From contig NZ_AQQR01000001.1 in assembly GCF_002210095.1 (NCBI RefSeq), positions 868,001 to 932,000 of the forward strand: a DNA stretch of 64,000 nucleotides, given 5' to 3'. Made by a program: the position numbers and the translations under genes. Source of the DNA: Marinibacterium profundimaris (GTDB lineage Bacteria; Pseudomonadota; Alphaproteobacteria; Rhodobacterales; Rhodobacteraceae). This document shows, one piece after another, positions 32,933 through 41,712 of the stretch; within the stretch, counting starts at the first letter, position 1, and every line of letters begins with the position of its first letter. Below the pieces are notes generated by a model, which saw only the letters and a list, made by a program, of their open reading frames with translations, had not been told where the DNA came from and did no database searches.

Positions 32933-33898
32933 ATGCAAGAGGAAGAGGACAGCCTCGACACGTCCCTGGCGGGCCTGGACGTCCAGGACTGGTTGGCGGG
33001 GCTGGCCGAGATGGCCGATGCCGAAGGCATGTTCGAAGAGCTGGGCGACCATCATTTTGCCACATTCATCGAACGCGACAACACGCTGCTTGTCACCTTC
33101 GAAACCGTGCATGGCATCCGCAACCTGTCGTCCCGCGCGCAGCCTCTGGGCTTCGACATGGTGCGCGCGCAGGACTGGTCGCATCTCTGCCTGGTCAGCG
33201 ACGGCGACACCTGGTTCCGCGACCCGGTGCTCTACGAATTCTTCGACCGGCTGATCGACGACGGGTTCTTCGAAAGCTACCACCGCATCGTCTTCTACGG
33301 TGCCGGCCCCTGCGGCTATGCGGCGGCGGCCTTCTCGGTCTCTGCGCCGGGGGCCACCGTGCTGGCGGTGCAGCCACAGGCGACGCTGGACCCGCGCATG
33401 ACCGAATGGGATCCGCGCTTCCCCGAGATGCGGCGGACCTCCTTCACCGACCGGTACGGCTATGCGCCGGACATGGTGGATGCGGCGGATTCGGCCTTTG
33501 TCTTCTATGACCCGCGCGAGACGCTGGACGCGATGCATGCCGCGCTGTTCCGACGGCCCAACGTGACGCGGCTGCGGATGACACATATGGGCGATGCCCT
33601 GCAGACCCGCCTGGTCGAGATGGGCCTTTTGTACCAGGTGCTGCTGCTGGCCGGCACCGGACGGCTGACCGAGGCAGCCTTTGCCAGGCTTTACCGCGCG
33701 CGCCGGGAACACCCGCCCTACCTGCGCAACCTGATGACACGGCTCGATGCCGAGGACCGGCCCTACCTGAACGCGCTGCTCTGCCGCTCGGTGACCGAAC
33801 GGATGAACGCGCCGCGCCTTTACCGCCGGCTGAACGCGCTGAAGGCGGCGGCCGATACGGGCAGCTTCCGGTTTCCGCCGCAGCGCAAGGCCAGCTGA
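32933..33898 (+). CDS. Conserved protein of unknown function, possible inactive alpha/beta-hydrolase fold
   Basis: 321 residues. I recall close relatives throughout Rhodobacteraceae, sometimes auto-annotated as phosphoadenosine phosphosulfate reductase, but no motif of that enzyme is visible. The N-terminus is acidic and helical. The centre has FYGAGPCGYAAAAFS near residue 130 followed by AVQPQATLDPR; its shape resembles the nucleophile elbow GSSMGGYAA of some alpha/beta-hydrolases, with glycine where the serine should be. The C-terminus is a helical basic tail. The ATG at 32933 is chosen over an upstream TTG because GAGGAG is well placed upstream. It ends the glycosyltransferase locus after a 150-base gap and may be separate. 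Confidence 0.7.
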   Translation: MQEEEDSLDTSLAGLDVQDWLAGLAEMADAEGMFEELGDHHFATFIERDNTLLVTFETVHGIRNLSSRAQPLGFDMVRAQDWSHLCLVSDGDTWFRDPVLYEFFDRLIDDGFFESYHRIVFYGAGPCGYAAAAFSVSAPGATVLAVQPQATLDPRMTEWDPRFPEMRRTSFTDRYGYAPDMVDAADSAFVFYDPRETLDAMHAALFRRPNVTRLRMTHMGDALQTRLVEMGLLYQVLLLAGTGRLTEAAFARLYRARREHPPYLRNLMTRLDAEDRPYLNALLCRSVTERMNAPRLYRRLNALKAAADTGSFRFPPQRKAS

Positions 33899-34022
33899 AA
33901 CGGGCGCGGCCGGCCGGGCCTCCGCGATGGGCGCTCCTGCCCCGCTGCGCCAGGCTCTGCCCTGCCAGCCAGGGCCCCCATAACGGCTGATCTGGAAGCG
34001 GCGCGCGCTTCGTGCTAGCGGC

Positions 34023-35075
34023 ATGTCCATGAGCGATATCCTGACCCTCCCGCGTCCCGACGACTGGCATCTGCATCTGCGCGACGGCGCCATGCTGGAG
34101 GCCGTCCTGCCCGAAACAACCCGCCATTTCGCCCGGGCGATCATCATGCCCAACCTGGTGCCGCCCGTGGTCACCGGGGCGCAGGCGGCCGCCTATCGCG
34201 ACAGGATCCTGGCGGCGATGCCCGAGGGCGCCGATTTCACCCCGCTCATGACGCTCTACCTGACCGAGGAGACCGATCCGGCCGACGTGGCCGCGGCCGC
34301 CGAAAGCGGGCTGGTGACGGCGGTGAAGCTTTATCCTGCCGGTGCCACGACCAACTCGGCCAGCGGCGTGCGCGACTTCGACAAGGTGCGCGGCGTGCTC
34401 GAGAAGATGGCCGAGATCGGCCTGCCACTCTGCGTGCATGGCGAGGTCACGGACAGCGACATCGACATCTTCGACCGCGAGGCAGTGTTCATCGACCGCG
34501 TGCTGGACCCGGTGCGCTGGGCGACGCCGGGGCTGAAGGTGATCATGGAACATGTCACCACCAGGGACGCGGTGGACTACGTGCGCGGTGTCGACAGCGG
34601 CCTGGGCGCCACGATCACCGCGCATCACCTGGTGATCAACCGCAACCACATCCTGGTTGGCGGGATCCGCCCGCATTACTACTGCCTGCCCGTCGCCAAG
34701 CGTGAACTGCACCGGGTGGCACTGGTCGAGGCCGCGACCTCGGGCGACAGCCGCTTCTTCCTGGGCACCGACAGCGCCCCGCATGTGGTCGCCGCGAAGG
34801 AGACCGGCTGCGGCTGCGCGGGCTGCTTCACCGCGCCCAATGCCGTGGCCGTGGTCGCCGAGGTCTTCGACGAGGCCGGGGCGCTGGACAAGATCGAAGG
34901 GTTCCTGTGCCGCAACGGCGCCGACTTCTACGGCCTGCCGGTGAACGACGGCACCATCACCCTGACCCGCGCCGAGCCGCAAAGCTGGCCCGCCAACGTG
35001 GCCTCCGGCGACGGCACGGTCACGATCTTCGACCCGGCCCGCCCGATCCACTGGTCGGTCACCGCCGACACCTGA
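34023..35075 (+). CDS. pyrC: Dihydroorotase, class II
   Basis: Closes carbamoyl-aspartate to dihydroorotate in pyrimidine synthesis; 350 residues, the class II (E. coli PyrC) length. Metal ligands are visible: DWHLHLRDG near the N-terminus, the carboxylated lysine in [13 protein letters not shown], histidines in CVHGEV and ITAHHL, and the aspartate in GTDSAPH. Starts at 34023 and 34029 (MSMS) are both possible and neither has a clear ribosome-binding site. It is followed 56 bases later by pyrE, with a dyad in between. Confidence 0.97.
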   Translation: MSMSDILTLPRPDDWHLHLRDGAMLEAVLPETTRHFARAIIMPNLVPPVVTGAQAAAYRDRILAAMPEGADFTPLMTLYLTEETDPADVAAAAESGLVTAVKLYPAGATTNSASGVRDFDKVRGVLEKMAEIGLPLCVHGEVTDSDIDIFDREAVFIDRVLDPVRWATPGLKVIMEHVTTRDAVDYVRGVDSGLGATITAHHLVINRNHILVGGIRPHYYCLPVAKRELHRVALVEAATSGDSRFFLGTDSAPHVVAAKETGCGCAGCFTAPNAVAVVAEVFDEAGALDKIEGFLCRNGADFYGLPVNDGTITLTRAEPQSWPANVASGDGTVTIFDPARPIHWSVTADT

Positions 35076-35080
35076 GCCCG

Positions 35081-35101
35081 AGAAAATTCGCCGAATTTTC
35101 T
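35081..35101. repeat. 10-base palindrome between pyrC and pyrE
   Basis: AGAAAATTCG (35081-35090), one base, CGAATTTTCT (35092-35101). Perfect arms, six bases past the pyrC stop. It could be an RNA-processing or attenuator hairpin. Confidence 0.7.
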
Positions 35102-35131
35102 TGTCCGCATCCGCCACCAAGGACCTTGCCC

Positions 35132-35806
35132 ATGATCCCGTCGAGCTTCCCCTCCCAGGAGGAAATCGCCCGCCTCACCGCTTCGATGTTCCTCGAGATC
35201 GAGGCCGTGCACCTGAACGCGGCGCAGCCCTTCATCCATGCTTCCGGCCTGCCGGCGCCGACCTATATCGACTGCCGCAAGCTGATCTCCTTCCCGCGCC
35301 TGCGCTCGACCCTGATGGATTTCCTGACGGTCACCATCCTGCGCAACGCGGGCTTCGAGGCCTTCGACGTGATCGCCGGCGGTGAAACCGCGGGCATCCC
35401 CTTTGCCGCTTTCGTGTCCGAGCGCATGGCGCTGCCCATGGCCTACGTGCGCAAGAAGCCCAAGGGATACGGCCGCAACGCGCGGATCGAGGGCGTGGTG
35501 AAGGAAGGCGACCGGGTTCTGCTGGTCGAGGATCTGACCACCGACGGCGGCTCGAAACTGTCCTTCGTGGATGCCATCCGCGAGACCGGCGCCAGCTGCG
35601 GGCACACCGCGGTGATCTTCTACTACGACATCTTCCCCGAGACCCGGCAGGTGCTGGGCGATCATGGCATCGAACTGCATCACCTGTGCACCTGGTGGGA
35701 CATCCTGGCCGTTGCCCGCGAGAAGGGCAGCTTTGACGCCGCCACGCTGGACGGGGTCGAATCCTACCTCAACGATCCGCGCGCCTGGCAGGATGCCCAC
35801 AAGTAA
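35132..35806 (+). CDS. pyrE: Orotate phosphoribosyltransferase
   Basis: Makes orotidine monophosphate from orotate and PRPP in pyrimidine synthesis; 224 residues. The PRPP-binding loop is [14 protein letters not shown] near residue 128, the flexible catalytic loop carries the lysines in [13 protein letters not shown] near 105, and orotate is bound near [10 protein letters not shown]. The ATG at 35132 is chosen over a much longer open frame that overlaps pyrC; AAGGACC lies upstream. It is the second gene of a pyrC-pyrE pair. Confidence 0.96.
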   Translation: MIPSSFPSQEEIARLTASMFLEIEAVHLNAAQPFIHASGLPAPTYIDCRKLISFPRLRSTLMDFLTVTILRNAGFEAFDVIAGGETAGIPFAAFVSERMALPMAYVRKKPKGYGRNARIEGVVKEGDRVLLVEDLTTDGGSKLSFVDAIRETGASCGHTAVIFYYDIFPETRQVLGDHGIELHHLCTWWDILAVAREKGSFDAATLDGVESYLNDPRAWQDAHK

Positions 35807-35853
35807 TCCCAAGGCACCGAATCGCGACCCCCGACGCGGACGTGACACAGATC

Positions 35854-35881
35854 TTGTGTTGTGAGCCTCACGTGCTACCCT
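35854..35881 (+). promoter_or_regulatory. Possible promoter of dnaB
   Basis: TTGTGT at 35854-35859, 16 bases, TACCCT at 35876-35881 with a TGC extension, about 145 bases before the dnaB ATG. Confidence 0.4.
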
Positions 35882-35898
35882 ATCTGCACGTCACAGGC

Positions 35899-35953
35899 TT
35901 ACCCACAGAGTTGTTCAACGGTTAATCCCCAAGGGATCCGCGAATAATCCACA
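35899..35953. promoter_or_regulatory. Two near-consensus DnaA boxes upstream of dnaB
   Basis: TTACCCACA at 35899-35907 and TAATCCACA at 35945-35953; each differs from TTATCCACA by one base. A further TTAATCCCC lies at 35932-35940. They sit in the dnaB leader, so DnaA could regulate dnaB. Too few for an origin claim. Confidence 0.45.
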
Positions 35954-36024
35954 GAGATATCCCGAGTGCATTCGTGGTGCCGAAGGATTATGCCTGACCC
36001 TCACCAGCGGGCGGGAGAGCAGTC

Positions 36025-37527
36025 ATGAACGAAGTCGCGCGGTTCAACGCGAACGGACCGGATACGGAAGAAACCGAAGGCACGGGCCCCGAGGCCCTGC
36101 CGCATTCGATCGAGGCCGAGCAGCAGCTGCTTGGCGCGATCCTGACGAACAACGACATCTACGACCGCATCGCCTCGATCGTGCGGGCAGAGCATTTCCA
36201 CGACCCGGTCCACTCGCGGATCTTCGAGATCGCGGCGGCGCGCATCGCGCGCAACCAGCTGGCCTCGCCGGTCACGCTGAAGGCCTTCATGGAAGACGAC
36301 GAGGGGCTCAAGGCCCTGGGCGGCGCATCCTACCTGCTGAAGCTGGCCGGTTCGGCGATCTCGACCTTCGCGGCGCGCGACTATGCGCAGATGATCTACG
36401 ACATGGCGATCCGGCGCGAGCTGATGGTACTGGGACGCGAGATCGCGGCCAAGGCGGCGCGGGTCGACGTCAAGAGCGAGCCCAAGGACCAGATCGTCGA
36501 GGCGGAGCAGTCGCTTTACAAGCTGTCGGAACAGGGCAAGTCCGACAGCGGCTTCCAGTCCTTCCTGAAGGCGGTGACCGAGGCGGTGAACTCCGCCAAT
36601 GCCGCCTACCAGCGCGAGGGCCAGCTGTCGGGGGTCTCCACCGGGCTGATCGACATGGACAAGAAGCTGGGCGGCCTGCACAAGTCCGACCTTCTGATCC
36701 TGGCCGGCCGGCCCTCGATGGGGAAGACCTCGCTGGCGACCAACATCGCCTTCAACGTAGCCAAGGCCTATCGCAAGGGCACCCTGCCCGACGGGACCGA
36801 GGGCAATATCGCCGGCGGCGTCGTGGGCTTCTATTCGCTCGAGATGAGCGCCGAGCAGCTGGCCGCGCGGATCCTGTCCGAGGCGGCCGAGGTGCCGTCG
36901 GAGAACATCCGCCGCGGCGACATGACGGAGACCGAGTTCCGCCGCTTCGTCGAGGCGGCCAAGGAGCTGGAATCCTGCCCGCTTTATATCGACGATACGC
37001 CTGCCCTGCCGATCGCCCAGCTTTCGGCGCGCGCTCGGCGGCTGAAGCGGACGCACGGGCTGGACGTGCTGATCGTCGACTACCTGCAGCTGGTGCGCGG
37101 CACCGCCGACAACCGGGTGCAGGAGATCGCCGAGATCTCGATGGGCCTGAAGGCCATCGCGAAAGAGTTGCAGATCCCGGTCATCGCGCTGTCGCAGCTG
37201 TCGCGGTCGGTGGAAAGCCGCGAAGACAAGCGGCCGCAGCTGTCGGACCTTCGGGAATCCGGCTCGATCGAGCAGGACGCCGACGTGGTGATGTTCGTGT
37301 TCCGCGAGGAGTATTACGTCGAACGGGAAAAGCCCTCGGACGACCGGCTGGAAGAGATCGCCGCCTGGCAGGAACGCATGGAACGCCTGCACGGCAAGGC
37401 CGAGGTCATCATCGGCAAGCAGCGGCACGGCCCCATCGGCACGGTGGAGCTGAGCTTCGAGGGTCAGTTCACCCGCTTCGGCAACCTCGTGCGCCCCTGG
37501 CAGCAGAACGACGATCCGGGGTACTGA
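36025..37527 (+). CDS. dnaB: Replicative DNA helicase
   Basis: Hexameric 5'-3' helicase of the replication fork, 500 residues. The N-terminal collar domain (about 25-125) begins LPHSIEAEQQLLGAIL. The RecA-like domain has Walker A GRPSMGKTSLATN near residue 230, the SLEMSAEQLAARIL segment, Walker B in LIVDYLQLVRG near 350 and the arginine-finger region with LSQLSRSVESRED. No intein is present. It has a long AT-richer leader with DnaA-box-like words and is followed by a 184-base gap. Confidence 0.98.
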   Translation: MNEVARFNANGPDTEETEGTGPEALPHSIEAEQQLLGAILTNNDIYDRIASIVRAEHFHDPVHSRIFEIAAARIARNQLASPVTLKAFMEDDEGLKALGGASYLLKLAGSAISTFAARDYAQMIYDMAIRRELMVLGREIAAKAARVDVKSEPKDQIVEAEQSLYKLSEQGKSDSGFQSFLKAVTEAVNSANAAYQREGQLSGVSTGLIDMDKKLGGLHKSDLLILAGRPSMGKTSLATNIAFNVAKAYRKGTLPDGTEGNIAGGVVGFYSLEMSAEQLAARILSEAAEVPSENIRRGDMTETEFRRFVEAAKELESCPLYIDDTPALPIAQLSARARRLKRTHGLDVLIVDYLQLVRGTADNRVQEIAEISMGLKAIAKELQIPVIALSQLSRSVESREDKRPQLSDLRESGSIEQDADVVMFVFREEYYVEREKPSDDRLEEIAAWQERMERLHGKAEVIIGKQRHGPIGTVELSFEGQFTRFGNLVRPWQQNDDPGY

Positions 37528-37711
37528 TCCGACCGCGCCCGCCACATCGGCGGGCGTTGTCCGCCTGCCCCGCCCGCCCGGGCCACCGCGGAAAGCTTCT
37601 GCCCAGGAAATCGCCAATTGTGCCGCGCCGGGCCCGGCCGCGGCCTCGGCGGCGCGCCACTGCACCAATGTGTGACTGGACAGGTGCGCGATTCTCGGGC
37701 CCCATTCGGAC

Positions 37712-38506
37712 ATGCGTATTTTCATAGCCATCGCGGCCGTTCTGATCGGACTGCGACCGGCGCTTGCCCAGGACATCGAGGTCGATGTGGAACTGGTGCT
37801 TGCGGCGGATGTCTCGCGCTCCATGTCGCCCCACGAGCTGGAAATCCAGCGCCGCGGCTATGCCGAGGCGATCGCCAGCGACGAGGTCATGGGCACCATC
37901 GGCAACGGCATGATCGGGCGGATCGCGGTCACCTTCATGGAATGGGCCGGAAGCGACCTGCAGACCGTGGTCGTGCCCTGGACGCTGATCGACAGCCGGG
38001 AGGACGCGCAGGCCGTGGCCGACCTGCTGACCGCCGAGTTCCACGGCAACATGCGCCGCACCTCGATTTCCAGCGCGCTGACCCAGGCCGCGACGCTGTT
38101 CGACGACAACGGGTTCCGCGGCCTGCGCCGGATCATCGACGTCTCGGGCGACGGGCCGAACAATTCCGGCAGCCCCGTGGTGCCGGCGCGCGACGCGGTG
38201 CTGGCCCGGGGCATCATCATCAACGGCCTGCCGCTGATGACGACGGACGGGTTCAGCTATCGCTGGGGGATCGAGGACCTGGATGTCTATTATCTCAATT
38301 GCGTGATCGGGGGGCCGGGCGCCTTCGTGATCCCGGTCCATGACTGGTCCGAATTCGCCGAGGCCGTGCGTCGCAAGCTGGTGCTGGAAATCGCGGGCGG
38401 TCCCGGCGGGTCCGATACCGCCACACTGCGGCGGGCCAACGGCTACGACTGCCTCGTGGGCGAGAAGATCTGGCAGCGGAACCGCACCATCTGGATGGAG
38501 CCGTAG
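37712..38506 (+). CDS. DUF1194 protein, secreted VWA-like
   Basis: 264 residues. A Sec signal peptide (residues 1-19, cut after ALA) is followed by a von Willebrand factor A-like domain of the DUF1194 family. The metal-site motif is AADVSRSMS near residue 32, with the second aspartate in DVSGDGPNNSG near 147 and a threonine/serine in RRTSISSAL. The C-terminus has a cysteine in NGYDCLVGEKIW. It should be periplasmic; the family has no known function, and protein-protein contact through the metal site is an inference from the fold. It stands alone between dnaB and alr. Confidence 0.85.
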   Translation: MRIFIAIAAVLIGLRPALAQDIEVDVELVLAADVSRSMSPHELEIQRRGYAEAIASDEVMGTIGNGMIGRIAVTFMEWAGSDLQTVVVPWTLIDSREDAQAVADLLTAEFHGNMRRTSISSALTQAATLFDDNGFRGLRRIIDVSGDGPNNSGSPVVPARDAVLARGIIINGLPLMTTDGFSYRWGIEDLDVYYLNCVIGGPGAFVIPVHDWSEFAEAVRRKLVLEIAGGPGGSDTATLRRANGYDCLVGEKIWQRNRTIWMEP

Positions 38507-38592
38507 GCGGATCGCGGACGGAACCTGCGCGCTGACCGCCCGGCGGCGCGGGGGGATCTTGACGTCGCGCCCGATCCTGTCATGAACAGCGC

Positions 38593-39633
38593 ATGAGTAC
38601 CGGACGGCTGCACATCGACCTCTCTGCCATCGCCGACAACTGGCGCGCGCTGGCTTCCATGTCCCAGGGCGAAACGGGTGCCGTGGTCAAGGCGGATGGC
38701 TACGGCATGGGCGCGGGCATCGTCGCCAGGACCCTGGCCAAGGCCGGCTGCCGCCGTTTCTTCGTCGCCATGGCCGAAGAGGGGGCCGCACTTCGCAAGG
38801 AGCTGGGGCCGGGCCCGATGATCGGCGTCTTCTCCGGCCACATGGCCGGCGATTCGGATCTGATCCGGGACAACCAGCTGGCGCCGATGATCAATTCCGT
38901 CGACCAGATGCTGCGCCATGTCGAGGCGCTGCCCGGTCATCCCTTCGGCATACAGCTCGACACCGGCATGAACCGGCTGGGCATGGAGGCCGGCGAATGG
39001 GCCGCGCTGCGCGACATCGCGCTGTCGCAGAAGATCGTGCTGATCATGTCGCACATGTCCTGCGCCGACGAGCCCGGCCATCCGATGAACCAGCAGCAGT
39101 TGCAGGCCTTCACCGAGATGACCGAGGGGCTGCAGGTTCCGCGCTCTCTGTCGGCCACCGCCGGGCACCTGCTGGGCAAAGATTACCATTTCGAACTGAC
39201 GCGCCCGGGCATCGGGCTTTATGGCGGGCTGCCCTTCGCGGATGCCAAGCCGGTCGTTTCGATCGAGATGCCGGTGATTCAGGTGCGCGACGTGGAAGCC
39301 GGCGAATCCGTGGGATATGCCAATGCCTTCACGGCGCCCCGGCCGATGCGGGTCGCGACGGTGTCGTCGGGCTATGCCGACGGTCTAATCCGCGCGCTTG
39401 GCGAGAACGGGCGCGGCCGGCTCTTTGCCGGGGACCAGCCCTGCCCCACGGTGGGCCGGGTCTCGATGGACCTGATCTGCGCCGATGTCAGTCACCTGTC
39501 GGACATCCCCGAGACCCTGTCGATCCTGGGCCGGCACCAGTCGATCGACGATGTGGCGGATGCGGCGCTGACCATCGGGCACGAGATCCTGACCTCGCTG
39601 GGCCACCGCTACGCCCGGAGCTACAGCGAATGA
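38593..39633 (+). CDS. alr: Alanine racemase
   Basis: PLP enzyme that makes D-alanine for peptidoglycan; 346 residues. The PLP lysine is in [12 protein letters not shown] near residue 35, the catalytic tyrosine of the partner subunit is in ESVGYANAF near residue 240, and the [22 protein letters not shown] and RPGIGLYGG motifs are present. It overlaps mlaE by ATGA, an unexpected coupling of wall-precursor synthesis with an outer-membrane lipid transporter that is nevertheless consistent with cell-envelope maintenance. Confidence 0.96.
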   Translation: MSTGRLHIDLSAIADNWRALASMSQGETGAVVKADGYGMGAGIVARTLAKAGCRRFFVAMAEEGAALRKELGPGPMIGVFSGHMAGDSDLIRDNQLAPMINSVDQMLRHVEALPGHPFGIQLDTGMNRLGMEAGEWAALRDIALSQKIVLIMSHMSCADEPGHPMNQQQLQAFTEMTEGLQVPRSLSATAGHLLGKDYHFELTRPGIGLYGGLPFADAKPVVSIEMPVIQVRDVEAGESVGYANAFTAPRPMRVATVSSGYADGLIRALGENGRGRLFAGDQPCPTVGRVSMDLICADVSHLSDIPETLSILGRHQSIDDVADAALTIGHEILTSLGHRYARSYSE

Positions 39634-40412
39634 CCCTTCTTGCCCCGCTCGGCGCCCTTGGCCGGGCCGTGCTGACCTTCATGGCCACCGTCGGACGCGT
39701 CTCGATCTTCGCCGCCCGCGCGCTGAGCCATATCTTCCGACCGCCCTGGTACCCGCGCGAGCTGTTCAGTTCGCTTCTGACCATCGGCTGGTTGTCGCTG
39801 CCCGTGGTCGGGCTGACGGCGATCTTCACCGGGGGCGCGCTGGCGCTGCAGATCTACGCCGGCGGCGCGCGCTTCAACGCCGAGGCCGTGGTGCCGCAGA
39901 TCGTCGCCATCGGCATGGTCCGCGAGCTGGGCCCGGTGCTGGTCGGCCTGATGATCGCCGCGCGCGTCACCTCGTCGATTGCCGCCGAGATCGCCACGAT
40001 GAAGGTGACCGAACAGATTGACGCGCTCACCACGCTGTCGACCAACCCGATGAAATACCTGGTCGCGCCCCGCGTGCTGGCCGCGCTGATCACCGTGCCG
40101 CTTCTGGTGGGCATCGGGGACATCATCGGCATAGCGGGCGGCTTCGGCGTGGCGGTCCATTCGCTCGACTTCAACCCGGCGACCTACCTGATGAACACGG
40201 TCAATTTCCTCGAGACGCGCGACGTGGTGTCGTCGCTGGCCAAGGGCGCGGCCTTCGGGCTGATCGCCGCGCTGATGGGGTGTTTCTACGGCATGGAATC
40301 GGGCCGCGGCGCCCAGGGCGTGGGCCGGGCCACCAAGGGCTCGGTCGAGGCGGCGGCGGTGCTGATCCTGGCCGCGAACTTCGTGCTCACGGGGGTGTTC
40401 TTCTCGATATGA
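39630..40412 (+). CDS. mlaE: MlaE-type ABC transporter permease
   Basis: 260-residue membrane permease of the MlaE/YrbE family, which moves phospholipids between inner and outer membranes to keep outer-membrane asymmetry. It has the family's amphipathic N-terminal helix ([14 protein letters not shown]), five or six membrane segments, and the conserved [18 protein letters not shown] and [14 protein letters not shown] stretch that docks on the ATPase. It is coupled to alr upstream and mlaF downstream by four-base overlaps. The substrate-binding MCE protein MlaD is not adjacent. Confidence 0.92.
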   Translation: MTLLAPLGALGRAVLTFMATVGRVSIFAARALSHIFRPPWYPRELFSSLLTIGWLSLPVVGLTAIFTGGALALQIYAGGARFNAEAVVPQIVAIGMVRELGPVLVGLMIAARVTSSIAAEIATMKVTEQIDALTTLSTNPMKYLVAPRVLAALITVPLLVGIGDIIGIAGGFGVAVHSLDFNPATYLMNTVNFLETRDVVSSLAKGAAFGLIAALMGCFYGMESGRGAQGVGRATKGSVEAAAVLILAANFVLTGVFFSI

Positions 40413-41155
40413 TACGGATGGAAGGCGTCACCAAGACCTTCGGGGACCATGCCGTGCTGCGCGGGGTCGACCTGAACGTGGAAAAGGGCACGTCGATGGT
40501 GATCATCGGCGGCTCGGGCACCGGGAAATCCGTGGCTCTCAAGTGCATCCTGGGCCTGATCCGGCCGGACCGGGGCAAGATCCTGGTGGACGGGACCGAG
40601 ACGACGACGGGCGACCGCGATGCCTTCCTCGCCCGCTTCGGCATGCTGTTCCAGGGCGCGGCCCTCTTCGACAGCCTTCCGGTCTGGCAGAACGTGGCCT
40701 TCCGCCTGCTGCGCGGATCGCTGAAACGCCCCCAGGCCGAAGCGCGCGAGATCGCGATAGAAAAGCTGCGCCGCGTCGGCCTGAAACCGGACGTGGCCGA
40801 CAAGTTGCCCGCCGAGCTTTCGGGCGGCATGCAGAAACGCGTGGGCCTTGCCCGCGCCATCGCCGCCGAGCCCGAGATCATCTTCTTCGACGAACCGACC
40901 ACCGGGCTCGACCCGATCATGGCCGGTGTCATCAACGACCTGATCCGCGAGATCGTGGTCGAGATGGGCGCGACGGCGATGACCATCACCCATGACATGT
41001 CATCCGTCCGCGCGATCGCCGACAACGTGGCCATGCTGCACGACGGGGTGATCAAATGGACCGGCCCGGTGGCTGAGATGGACCAGAGCGGCGATCCCTA
41101 CCTGGACCAGTTCATCCACGGCCGCGCCGAGGGCCCGATCCAGGCGGTCCGGTAA
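40409..41155 (+). CDS. mlaF: MlaF-type ABC transporter ATPase
   Basis: 248-residue ATPase partner of the MlaE permease. Walker A GGSGTGKSV near residue 37, Q-loop in MLFQGAALFDSL, the ABC signature LSGGMQKRV and Walker B IIFFDEPTTGLDP are all intact, followed by the switch histidine in ITHDMSS. The GAALFDS sequence after the Q-loop is typical of MlaF. It overlaps mlaE by ATGA. No mlaD, mlaC or mlaB gene follows; the next gene encodes a PqiA-like membrane protein after a 92-base gap with two palindromes. Confidence 0.94.
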   Translation: MIRMEGVTKTFGDHAVLRGVDLNVEKGTSMVIIGGSGTGKSVALKCILGLIRPDRGKILVDGTETTTGDRDAFLARFGMLFQGAALFDSLPVWQNVAFRLLRGSLKRPQAEAREIAIEKLRRVGLKPDVADKLPAELSGGMQKRVGLARAIAAEPEIIFFDEPTTGLDPIMAGVINDLIREIVVEMGATAMTITHDMSSVRAIADNVAMLHDGVIKWTGPVAEMDQSGDPYLDQFIHGRAEGPIQAVR

Positions 41156-41166
41156 CGCCGGCGCCC

Positions 41167-41213
41167 CAAAAGTCTCCCCGAGACTTTTGCCAAAACTTTC
41201 CGGGAAAGTTTTG
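41167..41213. repeat. Two adjacent palindromes after mlaF
   Basis: CAAAAGTCTC-CCC-GAGACTTTTG (41167-41189) and CAAAACTTTCC-G-GGAAAGTTTTG (41191-41213). Both have perfect 10-11 base arms and U-rich 3' sides. They may terminate the alr-mlaE-mlaF transcript. Confidence 0.65.
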
Positions 41214-41247
41214 CGTTCCGCGGGTCAGCCCCCAGATACCCACAACC

Positions 41248-41682
41248 ATGATCCTGCGCCTCGTCACCCTCTCGCTGCTCGTCCTCTATCCCGTGGCCTG
41301 GGCCGCGCCCCTGATGCGCGCAGGCGTCCTGCCGCTCTTCGGCCTGTCCGAGATTTCGGTCCTCACCGGCATCCGCTCGCTCTGGGGCAGCGACATCTTC
41401 CTTGCGCTCGTGGTCGCGCTCTTCGCGCTGATCGCCCCCTATGCCAAGACGCTGGCGCTGGTCGGCGTGCAATGGGGCCGCCTGCCCCGCCGCGCGCTGC
41501 CGCTGCTGAATGGGCTGGGGCGGCTGGCGATGGCCGATATCTTCCTGATCGCGCTCTACATCACGCTGGCCAAGGGGATCGGCGTGGGCCGGGTCGAAAC
41601 CGCCTGGGGTCTTTACCTTTTCACCGCACTGATCCTGGTCAACCTGGCCTGTTCCTGGGCGACCGAGCGCGAGGCGGCTTGA
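41248..41682 (+). CDS. PqiA-like membrane protein (single domain)
   Basis: 144 residues with four predicted membrane helices (about 3-20, 45-68, 90-112 and 118-138). The pattern of a short loop PYAKTLALVGVQWGRLP and the MADIFLIALYI helix resembles the half-domain of paraquat-inducible protein A. E. coli PqiA has two such domains with Cys-rich segments in front; here the cysteine motif is absent. In E. coli PqiA works with the MCE protein PqiB in envelope lipid transport, so its place after mlaEF makes sense. The N-terminus could be read as a signal anchor. Confidence 0.7.
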   Translation: MILRLVTLSLLVLYPVAWAAPLMRAGVLPLFGLSEISVLTGIRSLWGSDIFLALVVALFALIAPYAKTLALVGVQWGRLPRRALPLLNGLGRLAMADIFLIALYITLAKGIGVGRVETAWGLYLFTALILVNLACSWATEREAA

Positions 41683-41712
41683 GGCCGGCCGCGCCGTAGG
41701 GCAGGAAGAGTC

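Noticed and set aside
35807-36024. Replication origin near dnaB
   Set aside because: Only two or three imperfect DnaA boxes and no AT-rich unwinding region or parA/B, dnaA, repABC genes; a regulatory role is more modest and sufficient.
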